64,000 bases of DNA from an uncultured Sphingomonadaceae bacterium. Its GTDB lineage: Bacteria > Pseudomonadota > Alphaproteobacteria > Sphingomonadales > Sphingomonadaceae. The stretch lies in NCBI GenBank assembly GCA_938050045.1, contig CALLJS010000011.1, positions 62,001-126,000 on the forward strand, read 5' to 3'. A program made the translations under genes and the position numbers. Position 1 is the first letter of the stretch. Every line of letters starts with the position of its first letter. Below are positions 44,932 to 54,205 of this stretch, one piece after another. Below the pieces are notes generated by a model that saw only the letters and a program-made list of their open reading frames with translations, was not told where the DNA came from and searched no databases.

Positions 44932-47448
44932 ATGGAAGAAGAAGCATCAGAAAACCTTAGCTATCGCCTCAATCGTAACGCAGGGGGAGCCTGGGTAAAG
45001 ATACAGAAATTATGGAATAAACGTCTCTTTCGCTGGCTCTGCTATGCCGTGGGTTTGTTTTTGCTTGCTTTGCTGATTTTGTGGTTGACGGTCGTGCGCA
45101 ACCTTCCCGATGCAAAGGCATTATTGCAATATGAATCGCCATTACCAACCGTTGTGCGCAATATTGATGGCGAACCTTTTCATAGCTATGCGCGTCAGCG
45201 CCGAGTAACCCTAGAATATGGCGATTTGCCTGACATGCTTGTAAAGGCTTATCTCTCCGCTGAAGATAAAACATTTTTTAAGCATGGGGGCATTGATTAT
45301 CCAGGAATTGCGGCGGCATTGCTGCGCAATATTCAAAGCGATGGTAGACCCGTAGGTGCTTCTACCATTACGCAGCAAGTGGCGAAAAACCTTCTTTTGA
45401 CAAATGAAGTTACCTATACGCGCAAGCTGAAAGAAGCCTTGCTAGCTTATCGTATAGAATCATCTTTAAGTAAACAGCAGATATTAACGCTGTATCTCAA
45501 CGAGATATTTTTAGGACGTAATAGCTATGGTGTAGAAGCCGCCGCGCAATCTTATTTTGGTAAAAGTGTCGATCAATTAGAATTGCACGAGGTCGCTTAT
45601 TTAGCAATTTTACCCAAAGGCCCAGCAAATTATAGGCCTGAAAGCCGAGCAAAGAGGGCTATTGAGCGGCGAAACTGGGTGCTGGCTGAAATGCAAGAAA
45701 ATGGCTGGGTATCCGATATTCAGCGCCGAAATGCACAGGCTAAAGCCCTTGATACGATCGAGCGTCGTACTGCTGTATATGATCCGATTGGCGATTATTT
45801 TGTCGAAGAAATTAGACGGCAGCTCATTGAAAATTTTGGTGAAACTAGCGAAGCTGGCCCTTATAGCGTTTATAATGGTGGTTTATGGGTGCGTTCTTCG
45901 CTTCATCCGAGATTTCAAAAGCTCACCACTAAAGCGTTGCGTGATGGTTTGATCCGATTCGACAGAGGGAAAGGATGGTCTGGCCCTATCGCTACTATTG
46001 CGGTGGGTGATGGGAAATGGCAATCGCGGATGGCGAATTCTGGTTTGGATATTGATTATAGAAATTGGCAAATTGCTGTGGTGCTTAAGCGGGTAAGAAA
46101 TCGTGCAGAAGTTGGTCTCAGAAATGGCGATACTGGAATCATTTGGGCGGTGCCAAATCGGATGAAAGTGGGCGATATAATCACTGTGGCAGCAGCAGGT
46201 AAAGACACTTATGTCACTCGCTCTATTCCCGCAGTTGGTGGTGGTATGGTCGTTCAAGATCCACGTTCTGGTCGCGTTTTGGCCATGCAAGGCGGTTTTG
46301 ATGCTCGAATAAGCAGCTTTAACCGCGCAACGCAGGCCCAACGTCAACCTGGCTCTACAATTAAACCCTTTGTTTATGCATCTGCTCTCGATCAAGGTAT
46401 GACGCCAACATCAATCATAGTGGACGGCCCATTTTGCGTTTGGCAGTCAACGGCGCTTGGCCGGAAATGCTTCCGTAACTTTGGGGGCTCTCGCGGTGCA
46501 GGCCCCAAAACTATGCGCTGGGGATTAGAACAATCTCGCAACCTTATGACGGTACGGGCTGCTAATGATGCTGGTATGGGCAATGTTGCCGATGTATTTA
46601 GAGCGATGGATATTGGTGATTATCCTCCCTATCTCGCTTTTGCTCTGGGTGCTGGCGATACAACGGTTATGAAAATGACCAATGCTTATTCTATGCTGGT
46701 TAATCATGGCCGTAAATTGCAACCAACTTTAATTGATTTTGTCCAAGATCGCCGTGGCAAAGTTATTTGGCCCTCCAAATGGAAGCCTTGTCGCACTTGC
46801 AATATGGCTGAGTGGGATGGCAAGCCAATGCCGCGTTTCCGTCCCGATGGAAAACAAGTGATGGATCCAGTGACATCTTATCAAGTTGTGCATATGCTCG
46901 AAGGCGTTGTGCAGCGCGGTACAGCAACATTGTTAAAAGATTTAGGACGTCCACTATTTGGTAAGACTGGAACCACATCTGGCCCCACTAATGTTTGGTT
47001 TGTTGGCGGAGCTCCTAATTTGGTTGCGGGTGTCTATTTAGGCTATGATAAGCCCAAAAATATGGGCAGCTATGCTCAAGGCGGCTCCGTTGCTGCACCT
47101 GTGTTCAAGCAATTTGCCAGAGAGGCTTTTGCCGGTATGCCAGCCTTGCCATTTGTTGCGCCCAAAGAAGCAAGATTGGTGCGCGTTGACCGCCAATCGG
47201 GTAAGCGCGTTTTTGGCCGATGGCCTGGGAATGATTTGACGGGCAATGTTATATGGGAAGCTTTTAAGCCGCAAACTGAACCAAAGCGCACAATAAGGCG
47301 CGAAGAGATAGCAGCGCGCAAACCGCAAACAACCCAAAAAGCATCTACCGCGAGTGCGAATCCAAGAGCGAGCCAGAGGAACGAGCGCGGTGCAGCGGGT
47401 ACCAAACGCGATGATGATTTTTTGCAAGATGAGGGCGGTATTTACTAG
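44932..47448 (+). CDS. mrcA: Penicillin-binding protein 1A (bifunctional peptidoglycan synthase)
   Basis: 838 residues. After a cytoplasmic tail and a membrane helix (about 37-60), the GT51 transglycosylase domain has the catalytic Glu in SAEDKTFFKHGG and the motif GASTITQQVAKNL. The transpeptidase has SxxK in PGSTIKPF, SxN as EQSRN and KTGT in FGKTGTTSG. An OB-like insert lies between them. The C-terminal tail is basic and low in complexity. It builds the cell wall at the inner membrane. It follows the amidase gene, and prfB lies downstream. Confidence 0.95.
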   Translation: MEEEASENLSYRLNRNAGGAWVKIQKLWNKRLFRWLCYAVGLFLLALLILWLTVVRNLPDAKALLQYESPLPTVVRNIDGEPFHSYARQRRVTLEYGDLPDMLVKAYLSAEDKTFFKHGGIDYPGIAAALLRNIQSDGRPVGASTITQQVAKNLLLTNEVTYTRKLKEALLAYRIESSLSKQQILTLYLNEIFLGRNSYGVEAAAQSYFGKSVDQLELHEVAYLAILPKGPANYRPESRAKRAIERRNWVLAEMQENGWVSDIQRRNAQAKALDTIERRTAVYDPIGDYFVEEIRRQLIENFGETSEAGPYSVYNGGLWVRSSLHPRFQKLTTKALRDGLIRFDRGKGWSGPIATIAVGDGKWQSRMANSGLDIDYRNWQIAVVLKRVRNRAEVGLRNGDTGIIWAVPNRMKVGDIITVAAAGKDTYVTRSIPAVGGGMVVQDPRSGRVLAMQGGFDARISSFNRATQAQRQPGSTIKPFVYASALDQGMTPTSIIVDGPFCVWQSTALGRKCFRNFGGSRGAGPKTMRWGLEQSRNLMTVRAANDAGMGNVADVFRAMDIGDYPPYLAFALGAGDTTVMKMTNAYSMLVNHGRKLQPTLIDFVQDRRGKVIWPSKWKPCRTCNMAEWDGKPMPRFRPDGKQVMDPVTSYQVVHMLEGVVQRGTATLLKDLGRPLFGKTGTTSGPTNVWFVGGAPNLVAGVYLGYDKPKNMGSYAQGGSVAAPVFKQFAREAFAGMPALPFVAPKEARLVRVDRQSGKRVFGRWPGNDLTGNVIWEAFKPQTEPKRTIRREEIAARKPQTTQKASTASANPRASQRNERGAAGTKRDDDFLQDEGGIY

Positions 47449-47556
47449 CCTTGGAATTGGTTGCATAGCTAAATCATTTTCATCTGTACTTTTTGCTTAT
47501 CTAAGCTATTTCACCTAATAATGCGTTTGTAACGAACATCATGCGGGAGTTTTATT

Positions 47557-48684
47557 ATGCGCGCCGATGCGCAATCATTTGTTGATAGGATCGAAGCTGC
47601 GCTTGATCTGGTTAAATTATCGCTCAATTGGGATTTTGCTTTGCGGCGTCTTGATGAATTAAACGCGCGCGTGGAGGACCCAGATTTATGGAATGATCCA
47701 AAGGCCGCCGAAGATGTGATGCGCGAGCGTCGCCGTTTGGAAGGCTCGGTAAATGCGGCCAAAGAAATTCAATCCGAAAAAGAAGGCACGGTCGAACTCA
47801 TAGAGCTTGCTGAAATGGAAGGCGATGATGAGCTTGCGTTAGAAGGGGTTAGAGATTTAGAATCTTTGGCCAATCGCGCCGATACGGACAAGGTGCAAGC
47901 ATTATTGTCTGGTGAGGCCGATGGTAATGATTGTTATATCGAAATTCACGCTGGCGCAGGCGGAACAGAAAGCCAAGATTGGGCTGAAATGTTGCAACGC
48001 ATGTATCAACGATGGGCTGAAAAACGCGGTTATAAAGTGTCTATTGTTGATTATCATGCAGGCGATCAAGCGGGCATAAAATCGGCCACTTTGGAAATTA
48101 AAGGTGAGAATAGCTATGGCTATTCTAAGACGGAGAGCGGTGTTCACAGGCTTGTGCGTATTTCTCCTTATGATAGTGCCGCCAAACGGCATACTAGCTT
48201 TTCAAGCGTTTGGGTTTATCCGATTATTGATGATAGTATCGAGATAGAAGTCAATGAAGGTGACTTAAAGATTGATACGTACCGTGCGTCTGGTTCGGGC
48301 GGACAACATGTGAATACAACCGATAGTGCGGTGCGGATTACCCATATTCCCAGCGGTATTGTGGCCGCGAGCCAGAATGATCGTTCGCAACATAAAAACC
48401 GAGCGACCGCTATGGGGATGCTTAAATCGCGCCTCTATGAAGCGGAATTACAACGCCGAGAGGCTGAGGCATTGGGCGAATATGAAGCCAAAACGGATAT
48501 TGGTTGGGGGCATCAAATTAGGTCTTATGTGCTGCAACCCTATCAACAGGTAAAAGATTTGCGCACGGGGGTCGTATCCACTGCGCCTAGCGATGTGTTG
48601 GATGGCGATATTGATAATTTTATCGCTGCCGCTCTGGCCCAGCGCGTAACAGGTGAGGCTGTTGATGTTGAGGATGATGCATAA
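47557..48684 (+). CDS. prfB: Peptide chain release factor 2
   Basis: 375 residues. The GGQ motif (248-250) lies in ASGSGGQHVN. The stop-codon recognition tripeptide is SPY (203-205) in RISPYDS instead of the E. coli SPF. The frame is continuous from the ATG, so there is no programmed +1 frameshift and no UGA autoregulation. HCGAG-like switch residues and the N-terminal helical domain are intact. The stop overlaps the next start (TAATG), coupling it with the methyltransferase gene. It lies just after PBP1A. Confidence 0.95.
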   Translation: MRADAQSFVDRIEAALDLVKLSLNWDFALRRLDELNARVEDPDLWNDPKAAEDVMRERRRLEGSVNAAKEIQSEKEGTVELIELAEMEGDDELALEGVRDLESLANRADTDKVQALLSGEADGNDCYIEIHAGAGGTESQDWAEMLQRMYQRWAEKRGYKVSIVDYHAGDQAGIKSATLEIKGENSYGYSKTESGVHRLVRISPYDSAAKRHTSFSSVWVYPIIDDSIEIEVNEGDLKIDTYRASGSGGQHVNTTDSAVRITHIPSGIVAASQNDRSQHKNRATAMGMLKSRLYEAELQRREAEALGEYEAKTDIGWGHQIRSYVLQPYQQVKDLRTGVVSTAPSDVLDGDIDNFIAAALAQRVTGEAVDVEDDA

Positions 48685-49421
48685 TGAAAATTGCGCAAAC
48701 TTGTTTCATCATCCCTTTCATTGCTTCATTTTTCGCGCTCACGGGCTGCGATATATTTACCCAAAGCGAGCAAGCGGATCGCCCTGAGTCTGCGCGAGAA
48801 TTTCCGAGGCCTTATCGTCCCGTTTCCGAGGTGATTGGCAATAGATTTTGGACAGAAGCAAAACGCGATGAAGCTGGTGAAGCTGAATTGTTAATGGATT
48901 GGGCGGCTATAGAACAAGGGATGACAGTTGCTGATTTGGGAGCTGGCGAGGGATATTATACCGTCAGATTATCCAAAAAAGTGGGTGATAAGGGCCGCGT
49001 TCTTGCGCAAGATATTGATGCGGATGCTCTGAAAAAATTAGCAACACGGGTGGGCCGCGAAGAATTTAGCAATGTGGCTATACAAAAAGGCGATGTTGAT
49101 AACCCTAAATTACCAAAAGGGAGCTTTGACCGCGTTTTCATGGTGCATATGTACCATGAAGTTTCAGAACCCTATGCATTTTTGTGGCAACTCTATCCAG
49201 CGTTGGCCGAGGGTGGGGAGGTCATAGTTGTAGATCGCGATTCCCCGACCGATCAGCATGGTATTGCGCCGCGCTTGCTCTTTTGCGAGTTCGAAGCTTT
49301 GGGCTATACACTAACTGGCTTTAGTGAGCAGCTTAACGTGGGTGGTTATTTTGCAAAATTTCAGGCCAATGGGGAACGGCCAGATCCCGATAAAATAGAA
49401 ATTTGTAGAGACACGCAATAA
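48684..49421 (+). CDS. Exported class I SAM-dependent methyltransferase-like lipoprotein
   Basis: 245 residues. The lipoprotein signal ends LTGC (Cys near residue 22). A Rossmann methyltransferase fold follows: motif I is VADLGAGEGYYTVRLSK, with DIDADAL and the VFMVHMYHEV strand. Export of a methyltransferase is odd because AdoMet is cytoplasmic, yet such proteins are common in proteobacteria and their function is unknown. The start overlaps the prfB stop by one base. Confidence 0.8.
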   Translation: MKIAQTCFIIPFIASFFALTGCDIFTQSEQADRPESAREFPRPYRPVSEVIGNRFWTEAKRDEAGEAELLMDWAAIEQGMTVADLGAGEGYYTVRLSKKVGDKGRVLAQDIDADALKKLATRVGREEFSNVAIQKGDVDNPKLPKGSFDRVFMVHMYHEVSEPYAFLWQLYPALAEGGEVIVVDRDSPTDQHGIAPRLLFCEFEALGYTLTGFSEQLNVGGYFAKFQANGERPDPDKIEICRDTQ

Positions 49422-49465
49422 ATTATGAGGGGCTGTCCCAATTATAATTATCTGAAAGCTATTGT

Positions 49466-49493
49466 TTGACAGTCTCTATTTGTGGTGTAACTT
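49466..49493 (+). promoter_or_regulatory. Possible sigma-70-type promoter of phaC
   Basis: TTGACA (49466-49471) is followed after 16 bases by TAACTT, 19 bases before the phaC start codon. The -35 is perfect and the -10 is poor. A ribosome-binding site AAGGAGAG follows. Confidence 0.3.
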
Positions 49494-49512
49494 TGCTATA
49501 AGGAGAGTGTGA

Positions 49513-51210
49513 ATGGCAGCGGGTAAAAACGGATTTGAAGGCGGGTTTGGATCAATAAAAGATGCGACCACTTCGCTTGGGCCATTAACAGGCTTAGCCC
49601 GTGAAGATTTTGTTGGAGCTATCGCTTTATTATTACGTCAGAGTGCTACCAACCCAGATAAAAATTTCAAAGCGATGCAGAGTTTTTCAGAGGATTTGGT
49701 CAAGATAATGACGGGTAAGTCTGATCTTGCACCCCATGCTAAAGACAAGAGATTTATGGACCCTGCTTGGATGTTTAATCCATTTTATAAAGCAGGTGCG
49801 CAATATTATTTGGCGGTTCAAAAAGGTATTAAAAATTGGGTCAATGATCTGGATTTGGATGATTTAGAGCGCGATAGAGCAAATTTTATTTCTACAATCA
49901 TCATTGATGCACTAGCCCCGACCAATAGTATTGCGGGTAACCCTATTGTACAAAAACGCCTTATTGATAGCGGTGGCTTGTCTTTAATCAAAGGGCTGAA
50001 AAATGCTTATGATGATATTGTCAATAATGATATGATGGTATCGCAAGTCGATAAGAGGCCATTCAAAGTTGGCGAAAACCTGGCAGCGACAGAAGGCCGC
50101 GTCGTTTACCGTGATGAAATGATGGAAGTCATTCAATATCAAAATATAACAGATGAGGTGCATGCTATTGCGCAGCTCACAATACCGCCGCAAATCAACA
50201 AAATGTATATTAATGATTTAACGCCTGAAAAAAGTATCATTCAATTACAATTACGCAGCGGGATTCAACCCTTTGTCATCAGTTGGCGTAACCCAAAAGA
50301 AGAGCATGGTATTTGGGGGATGGCTGATTATGTAAATGCTTGTATAAAAGCATTGGATATTGTTTCTGAAATAACAGGGTCAAAAACAGTCAATATCTCT
50401 GGTGCTTGTTCGGGCGGGCAGACAATGTCGATCATGCTGTCCAAATTAGCGGCTGAAAAGTCCAAGCGGATTGGATGCATCACTATGATGGTATGCGTGC
50501 TTGAACCGCGCGATGGTGATATAGAAGCTGCATCGATGATGTCTGATAATGGCATGGCTTTGGCAAAGCAGCGGGCTGCTAAAAAAGGCATAGTGAAGGG
50601 GAGCGATTTGGCGCGCGGATTTGCATGGCTGCGGCCCAATGATTTAATCTGGAATTATGTGATTAACAATTATTTGCTTGGTAATGACCCGCCAGCTTTT
50701 GATATTTTGTTCTGGAATAGCGATGCAACCAATTTATCGGGCAGTTTGCTGGGCGATTTCCTCGATATTTTTGAGGCCAATGCTTTTGCTGACCCAGGTA
50801 AATATGATATTTTGGATCATCAAGTTGATCTTACCAAAGTGAAAAATGACATGTTTATTTTGGGGGGGACAACCGATCATATCACGCCCTGGAAAGCTTG
50901 TTACCGCTCCACACAATTATTCGGGGGAGGCGATATCCAATTTGTGCTAAGTCAAGCAGGGCATATGCAAGCAATTTTGAATCCGCCAGGAAACCCAAAG
51001 GCGAAATATTTTCGTAACACTGCAAAAAAGCCTCCCAAAGAGGTTGAAAAATGGATGGACGAGGCAGAGGAAGTGAAGGGCAGTTGGTGGCCTTATTGGA
51101 TCGCATGGTTGAGCGAACGTGCAGGCAAAAAAATAAAACCACCAAAGCATTTGGGATGCAAAACTTACCCTGCGTTAGAGGCTGCACCAGGTCTATATGT
51201 GCATGAATGA
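49513..51210 (+). CDS. phaC: Polyhydroxyalkanoate synthase, class II-like
   Basis: 565 residues. The lipase-like box GACSGG carries the catalytic Cys299; Asp455 is in GGTTDHITPW and His484 in QAGHMQ. The stretches RPNDLIWNY, NNYLLGNDPPAFDILFWN and ILNPPGNPKA closely follow pseudomonad class II synthases, which polymerise medium-chain hydroxyacyl-CoA. Chain-length preference is inference. The enzyme sits on PHA granules. The next gene is a matching depolymerase, giving the phaC-phaZ order of class II clusters. AAGGAGAG precedes the ATG. Confidence 0.9.
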   Translation: MAAGKNGFEGGFGSIKDATTSLGPLTGLAREDFVGAIALLLRQSATNPDKNFKAMQSFSEDLVKIMTGKSDLAPHAKDKRFMDPAWMFNPFYKAGAQYYLAVQKGIKNWVNDLDLDDLERDRANFISTIIIDALAPTNSIAGNPIVQKRLIDSGGLSLIKGLKNAYDDIVNNDMMVSQVDKRPFKVGENLAATEGRVVYRDEMMEVIQYQNITDEVHAIAQLTIPPQINKMYINDLTPEKSIIQLQLRSGIQPFVISWRNPKEEHGIWGMADYVNACIKALDIVSEITGSKTVNISGACSGGQTMSIMLSKLAAEKSKRIGCITMMVCVLEPRDGDIEAASMMSDNGMALAKQRAAKKGIVKGSDLARGFAWLRPNDLIWNYVINNYLLGNDPPAFDILFWNSDATNLSGSLLGDFLDIFEANAFADPGKYDILDHQVDLTKVKNDMFILGGTTDHITPWKACYRSTQLFGGGDIQFVLSQAGHMQAILNPPGNPKAKYFRNTAKKPPKEVEKWMDEAEEVKGSWWPYWIAWLSERAGKKIKPPKHLGCKTYPALEAAPGLYVHE

Positions 51211-51282
51211 TTGGCCTAAACTGTAATCTTTTGCCTAAAAAGACGTATTATGCTTATATGGCCCACGTGATTGAGAGAAATA

Positions 51283-52161
51283 ATGACCAAAAGAATGAAA
51301 GCCTCTAAAAACGCAAAGGGCAAAGCTTCCAAGGCAGATAAAACTGCTGCGCCAATTTACACGATGGAAACTATCGATGGCCGCCCATTGCGCGTGGCCC
51401 GATGGTTAAATGGTAAGAGCGATAAGACACCGATCTTATTTTTCAATGGAATTGGTGCAAATATTGAGGCGATAGCCCCTTTTGCAGAATTGTTATCCGA
51501 TCGTGATTTTATAACATTTGATATGCCAGGCGTTGGCGAATCTCCTGACCCTATCATTCCCTATAATGCAATATTGATGGCGCGGATTGCCAATTTGATT
51601 TTGGACAAATTTGATTTTGCGACTGTCGATGTTTTGGGTGTTAGTTGGGGCGGTGCAATGGCTCAGCAATTTGCCTTACAATATGCTAAGCGGGTCAATC
51701 ATCTCATATTAATCGCGACCAGTGCGGGTATGATTATGATGCCAGGCAATCCCAGAGCATTGATGAAAATGGCCGATCCAAGGCGCTATATTGATCCAGA
51801 ATTTATGAACAAACATTTTATCACGCTTTATGGTGGCAGCGATGATGGCAAAGGTGATCATATATCGCGGGTAAAGCCTCCTTCTAAAATGGGGTATTTT
51901 TATCAATTAGGCGCGATGATGGGTTGGACAAGTGCACCATTTTTGCCCTTCATGAAAATTCCGACCCTTATCATGATGGGTGATGATGACCAGATTGTTC
52001 CTGTTTCCAATGGTCAATTTTTAGAATTTCTTATCCCCAATAGCGAATTATTTATTATCAAGGATGGCGGACATTTATTCATGCTCAGCCATGCTCAAGA
52101 GAGCATTAAAAAGATTAAATCATTTTTATCCCAAGAAATTATACGCAAAAAAGCAGCATGA
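51283..52161 (+). CDS. phaZ: Intracellular medium-chain PHA depolymerase
   Basis: 292 residues, an alpha/beta hydrolase with the nucleophile box GVSWGG, Asp in MGDDDQIVP and His in KDGGHLF. The segments following the elbow (AQQFALQYAKRV, ATSAGMIMMPGNPRAL, DPRRYI) match pseudomonad PhaZ, which degrades medium-chain PHA granules. A Lys-rich N-terminus precedes the fold. ATG 51283 is preferred to a TTG at 51271. It lies 72 bases after phaC on the same strand and is probably co-transcribed. Confidence 0.85.
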   Translation: MTKRMKASKNAKGKASKADKTAAPIYTMETIDGRPLRVARWLNGKSDKTPILFFNGIGANIEAIAPFAELLSDRDFITFDMPGVGESPDPIIPYNAILMARIANLILDKFDFATVDVLGVSWGGAMAQQFALQYAKRVNHLILIATSAGMIMMPGNPRALMKMADPRRYIDPEFMNKHFITLYGGSDDGKGDHISRVKPPSKMGYFYQLGAMMGWTSAPFLPFMKIPTLIMMGDDDQIVPVSNGQFLEFLIPNSELFIIKDGGHLFMLSHAQESIKKIKSFLSQEIIRKKAA

Positions 52162-52327
52162 TTTTATCTATGAATGCGCTATATTTATTATCTGCAACCG
52201 CTTGCTGATCAGCGTTTAGGCAATCGGCCCTATTTAGGTTTAAGATGGAACAATATCTGTACCCCGCATTTTGTTGATGGGCAATCATTCGACAATATAT
52301 AAGGCCTGACCCGAGATCAAAACTCTG

Positions 52328-52353
52328 AATTAAAATTAAACCCCGAGGTTTAA
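52328..52353 (-). terminator. Terminator of the lrp-type regulator gene
   Basis: A perfect 7-bp stem TTAAACC/GGTTTAA with loop CCGA in plus orientation (52336-52353) is followed on the minus strand by TTTTAATT. It starts two bases past the regulator stop; with phaZ convergent it may serve both. Confidence 0.65.
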
Positions 52354-52354
52354 G

Positions 52355-52801
52355 TTAAAATCTTTGGGACTTTTTTATCTCACCGAAAGCAAAGCTTGTA
52401 TTAATTGCTGCAATTCCTTTTATATTGTGCAGCTTTTGACGCATAAATCTGTCATAATCATCCAAATCGCGCAGCATGATGCGCAGCAAATAATCCGCGC
52501 TACCAGTGAGCAAATAACATTCCATTACTTCGTCCAGCAACTGAATAGCGGATTCAAAATTTGCGATGATTTCTTTGTTATGCTGTTGCAATGTTATGCG
52601 CGCAAAAATAGTAACATTTAGCCCATATTTTTTAGGGTCGATTACTGCGCGATACCCAGCAATGACACCATCTTCTTCTAAATTTCGAACGCGGCGCAAG
52701 CATGGAGATGGCGATAGATTAACCCGTTCCGCCAATTCTTGATTGGTCAAACGTCCATTGGATTGTAATTCACCCATTATGGCATAATCTATCTTATCCA
52801 T
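52355..52801 (-). CDS. Lrp/AsnC-family transcriptional regulator (MdeR-like)
   Basis: 148 residues. The N-terminal helix-turn-helix is LTNQELAERVNLSPSPCLRRVRNLE, followed by an AsnC ligand-binding domain (GYRAVIDPKKYGLNV, CYLLTGSADYLLRI). It is divergent from a methionine gamma-lyase gene, the arrangement of mdeR-mdeA in Pseudomonas putida, so it probably senses methionine or a related amino acid and activates megL. ATG 52801 is preferred; an in-frame ATG at 52816 lies inside the palindromic operator. Confidence 0.9.
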   Translation of the reverse strand: MDKIDYAIMGELQSNGRLTNQELAERVNLSPSPCLRRVRNLEEDGVIAGYRAVIDPKKYGLNVTIFARITLQQHNKEIIANFESAIQLLDEVMECYLLTGSADYLLRIMLRDLDDYDRFMRQKLHNIKGIAAINTSFAFGEIKKSQRF

Positions 52802-52810
52802 ATATTTTAT

Positions 52811-52825
52811 TAGCATATAATGCTA
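52811..52825. promoter_or_regulatory. Probable Lrp-type operator between the regulator and megL
   Basis: The perfect inverted repeat TAGCAT-ATA-ATGCTA (15 bp) lies just upstream of the regulator start and 79 bases before megL. Position and symmetry fit an Lrp/AsnC autoregulatory site. Confidence 0.5.
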
Positions 52826-52903
52826 AAAAATCAAGAAAAATAAGCAATAAAGATAATTAATTTCAATCTATTTGGTTTATAGTCTCTAAGATTAGGAGAC
52901 AGA

Positions 52904-54142
52904 ATGAAAATTGATACAATAGCAAAAGCCAGCGATAAAAAAACGTCGCAACACTATGACTTTGCAACGCGCGCTATCCATAGCAGCTATGACCCTGCGG
53001 ATGAACAAGGCTCTCTAAACCCGCCAATCTATATGACATCGACTTTTGTCGGTCAGAGTGCCGAGCATGTTGGAGATATGTTTGCAGGAGAGAGTGACGG
53101 GCATTTCTATTCACGCATTTCAAACCCTACGCTTGATTTACTGGAACGGCGCGTTGCTGATTTGGAGGGAGCAGAAGCATCATTAGCAACGGCATCGGGT
53201 ATGGGGGCTATATCCGCGACCCTGTGGTCATTAGTGTCGCCTGGCGATGAAATCATTGTCGATATGACGCTCTATGGATGTACTTTTGCATTTATGCGGC
53301 ATGGTCTGGCAAAATTTGGTGTGAAAATTAAACATGTTGATATGACGCAACCGCATTTGCTGCGCGCGGCATTTAGCCAAGACACCAAAATTGTCTATTT
53401 TGAAACACCCGCTAACCCCAATATGCGGGTGATTGATATTGCTGCAATCACCCAGATAGCCGCCGAATTTGATGCGATAAGCATCGTTGATAATACTTAT
53501 GGTTCGCCTTATTTATGCCGCCCAATAGAGCATGGCGCTGATTTGGTTATCCATAGTGCTACCAAATATATGAGCGGCCATGGAGATGTCGTTGGCGGTC
53601 TTGTATCTGGAACGGCAGATACTATCCAAAATATTAGATTATTTGGTTTAAAGGATATGACAGGTGCGGCTATGAGTCCCATGACGGCGATGCTTCTTAT
53701 GCGCGGCATAAAAACTTTGCCGCTGCGCATGGACCGGCATTGCGAGAGCGCCATGCAAGTCGCGCATTGGCTTGATAATCAAGATCAAACCAGTGCCATA
53801 TATTATCCAGGCTTAACGACTTCTGCTTTTCATCATGTCGCCGCTCGGCAAATGTCAGGCTTTGGCGGCATGATTGCTTTTGAACTTAATGGAGGAAAAC
53901 CGGCCGCGCTTAAATTTATCAATGCTCTTAATCTTATCCATTGCGCGGTAAGCTTGGGCGATGCCGAAACCTTAATTCAGCATCCAGCAACAATGACACA
54001 CGCGGCGTATAGCGCAGAAGAGCGGGTTCAATTTGGAATATCGGACGATCTGATACGTATTTCTGTTGGACTCGAATCGGTATCGGATATTATCGCCGAT
54101 TTATCACAAGCATTTGACAATATAAATATAGCCCATAAATAA
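52904..54142 (+). CDS. megL: Methionine gamma-lyase (PLP-dependent)
   Basis: 412 residues, the Cys/Met-metabolism PLP family. The PLP lysine is Lys221 in HSATKYMSGHGD. The motif LYGCTFAF carries Cys126, equivalent to the conserved active-site Cys of methionine gamma-lyases, which favours this activity over cystathionine lyases. It splits methionine to methanethiol, 2-oxobutyrate and ammonia. TTAGGAGACAG precedes the ATG. The divergent Lrp-type regulator and palindromic operator suggest induction by methionine. Confidence 0.88.
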   Translation: MKIDTIAKASDKKTSQHYDFATRAIHSSYDPADEQGSLNPPIYMTSTFVGQSAEHVGDMFAGESDGHFYSRISNPTLDLLERRVADLEGAEASLATASGMGAISATLWSLVSPGDEIIVDMTLYGCTFAFMRHGLAKFGVKIKHVDMTQPHLLRAAFSQDTKIVYFETPANPNMRVIDIAAITQIAAEFDAISIVDNTYGSPYLCRPIEHGADLVIHSATKYMSGHGDVVGGLVSGTADTIQNIRLFGLKDMTGAAMSPMTAMLLMRGIKTLPLRMDRHCESAMQVAHWLDNQDQTSAIYYPGLTTSAFHHVAARQMSGFGGMIAFELNGGKPAALKFINALNLIHCAVSLGDAETLIQHPATMTHAAYSAEERVQFGISDDLIRISVGLESVSDIIADLSQAFDNINIAHK

Positions 54143-54205
54143 AAAGTCTCTTTTCTTTTATTTCCTATGCGTTAGCATCCTCTAATATAATGATGGGGAG
54201 GGTGT

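Noticed and set aside
52174-52302. 42-codon plus-strand ORF between phaZ and the Lrp-type gene
   Set aside because: No ribosome-binding site and no recognisable motif; the region is a convergent spacer with a terminator at its end.
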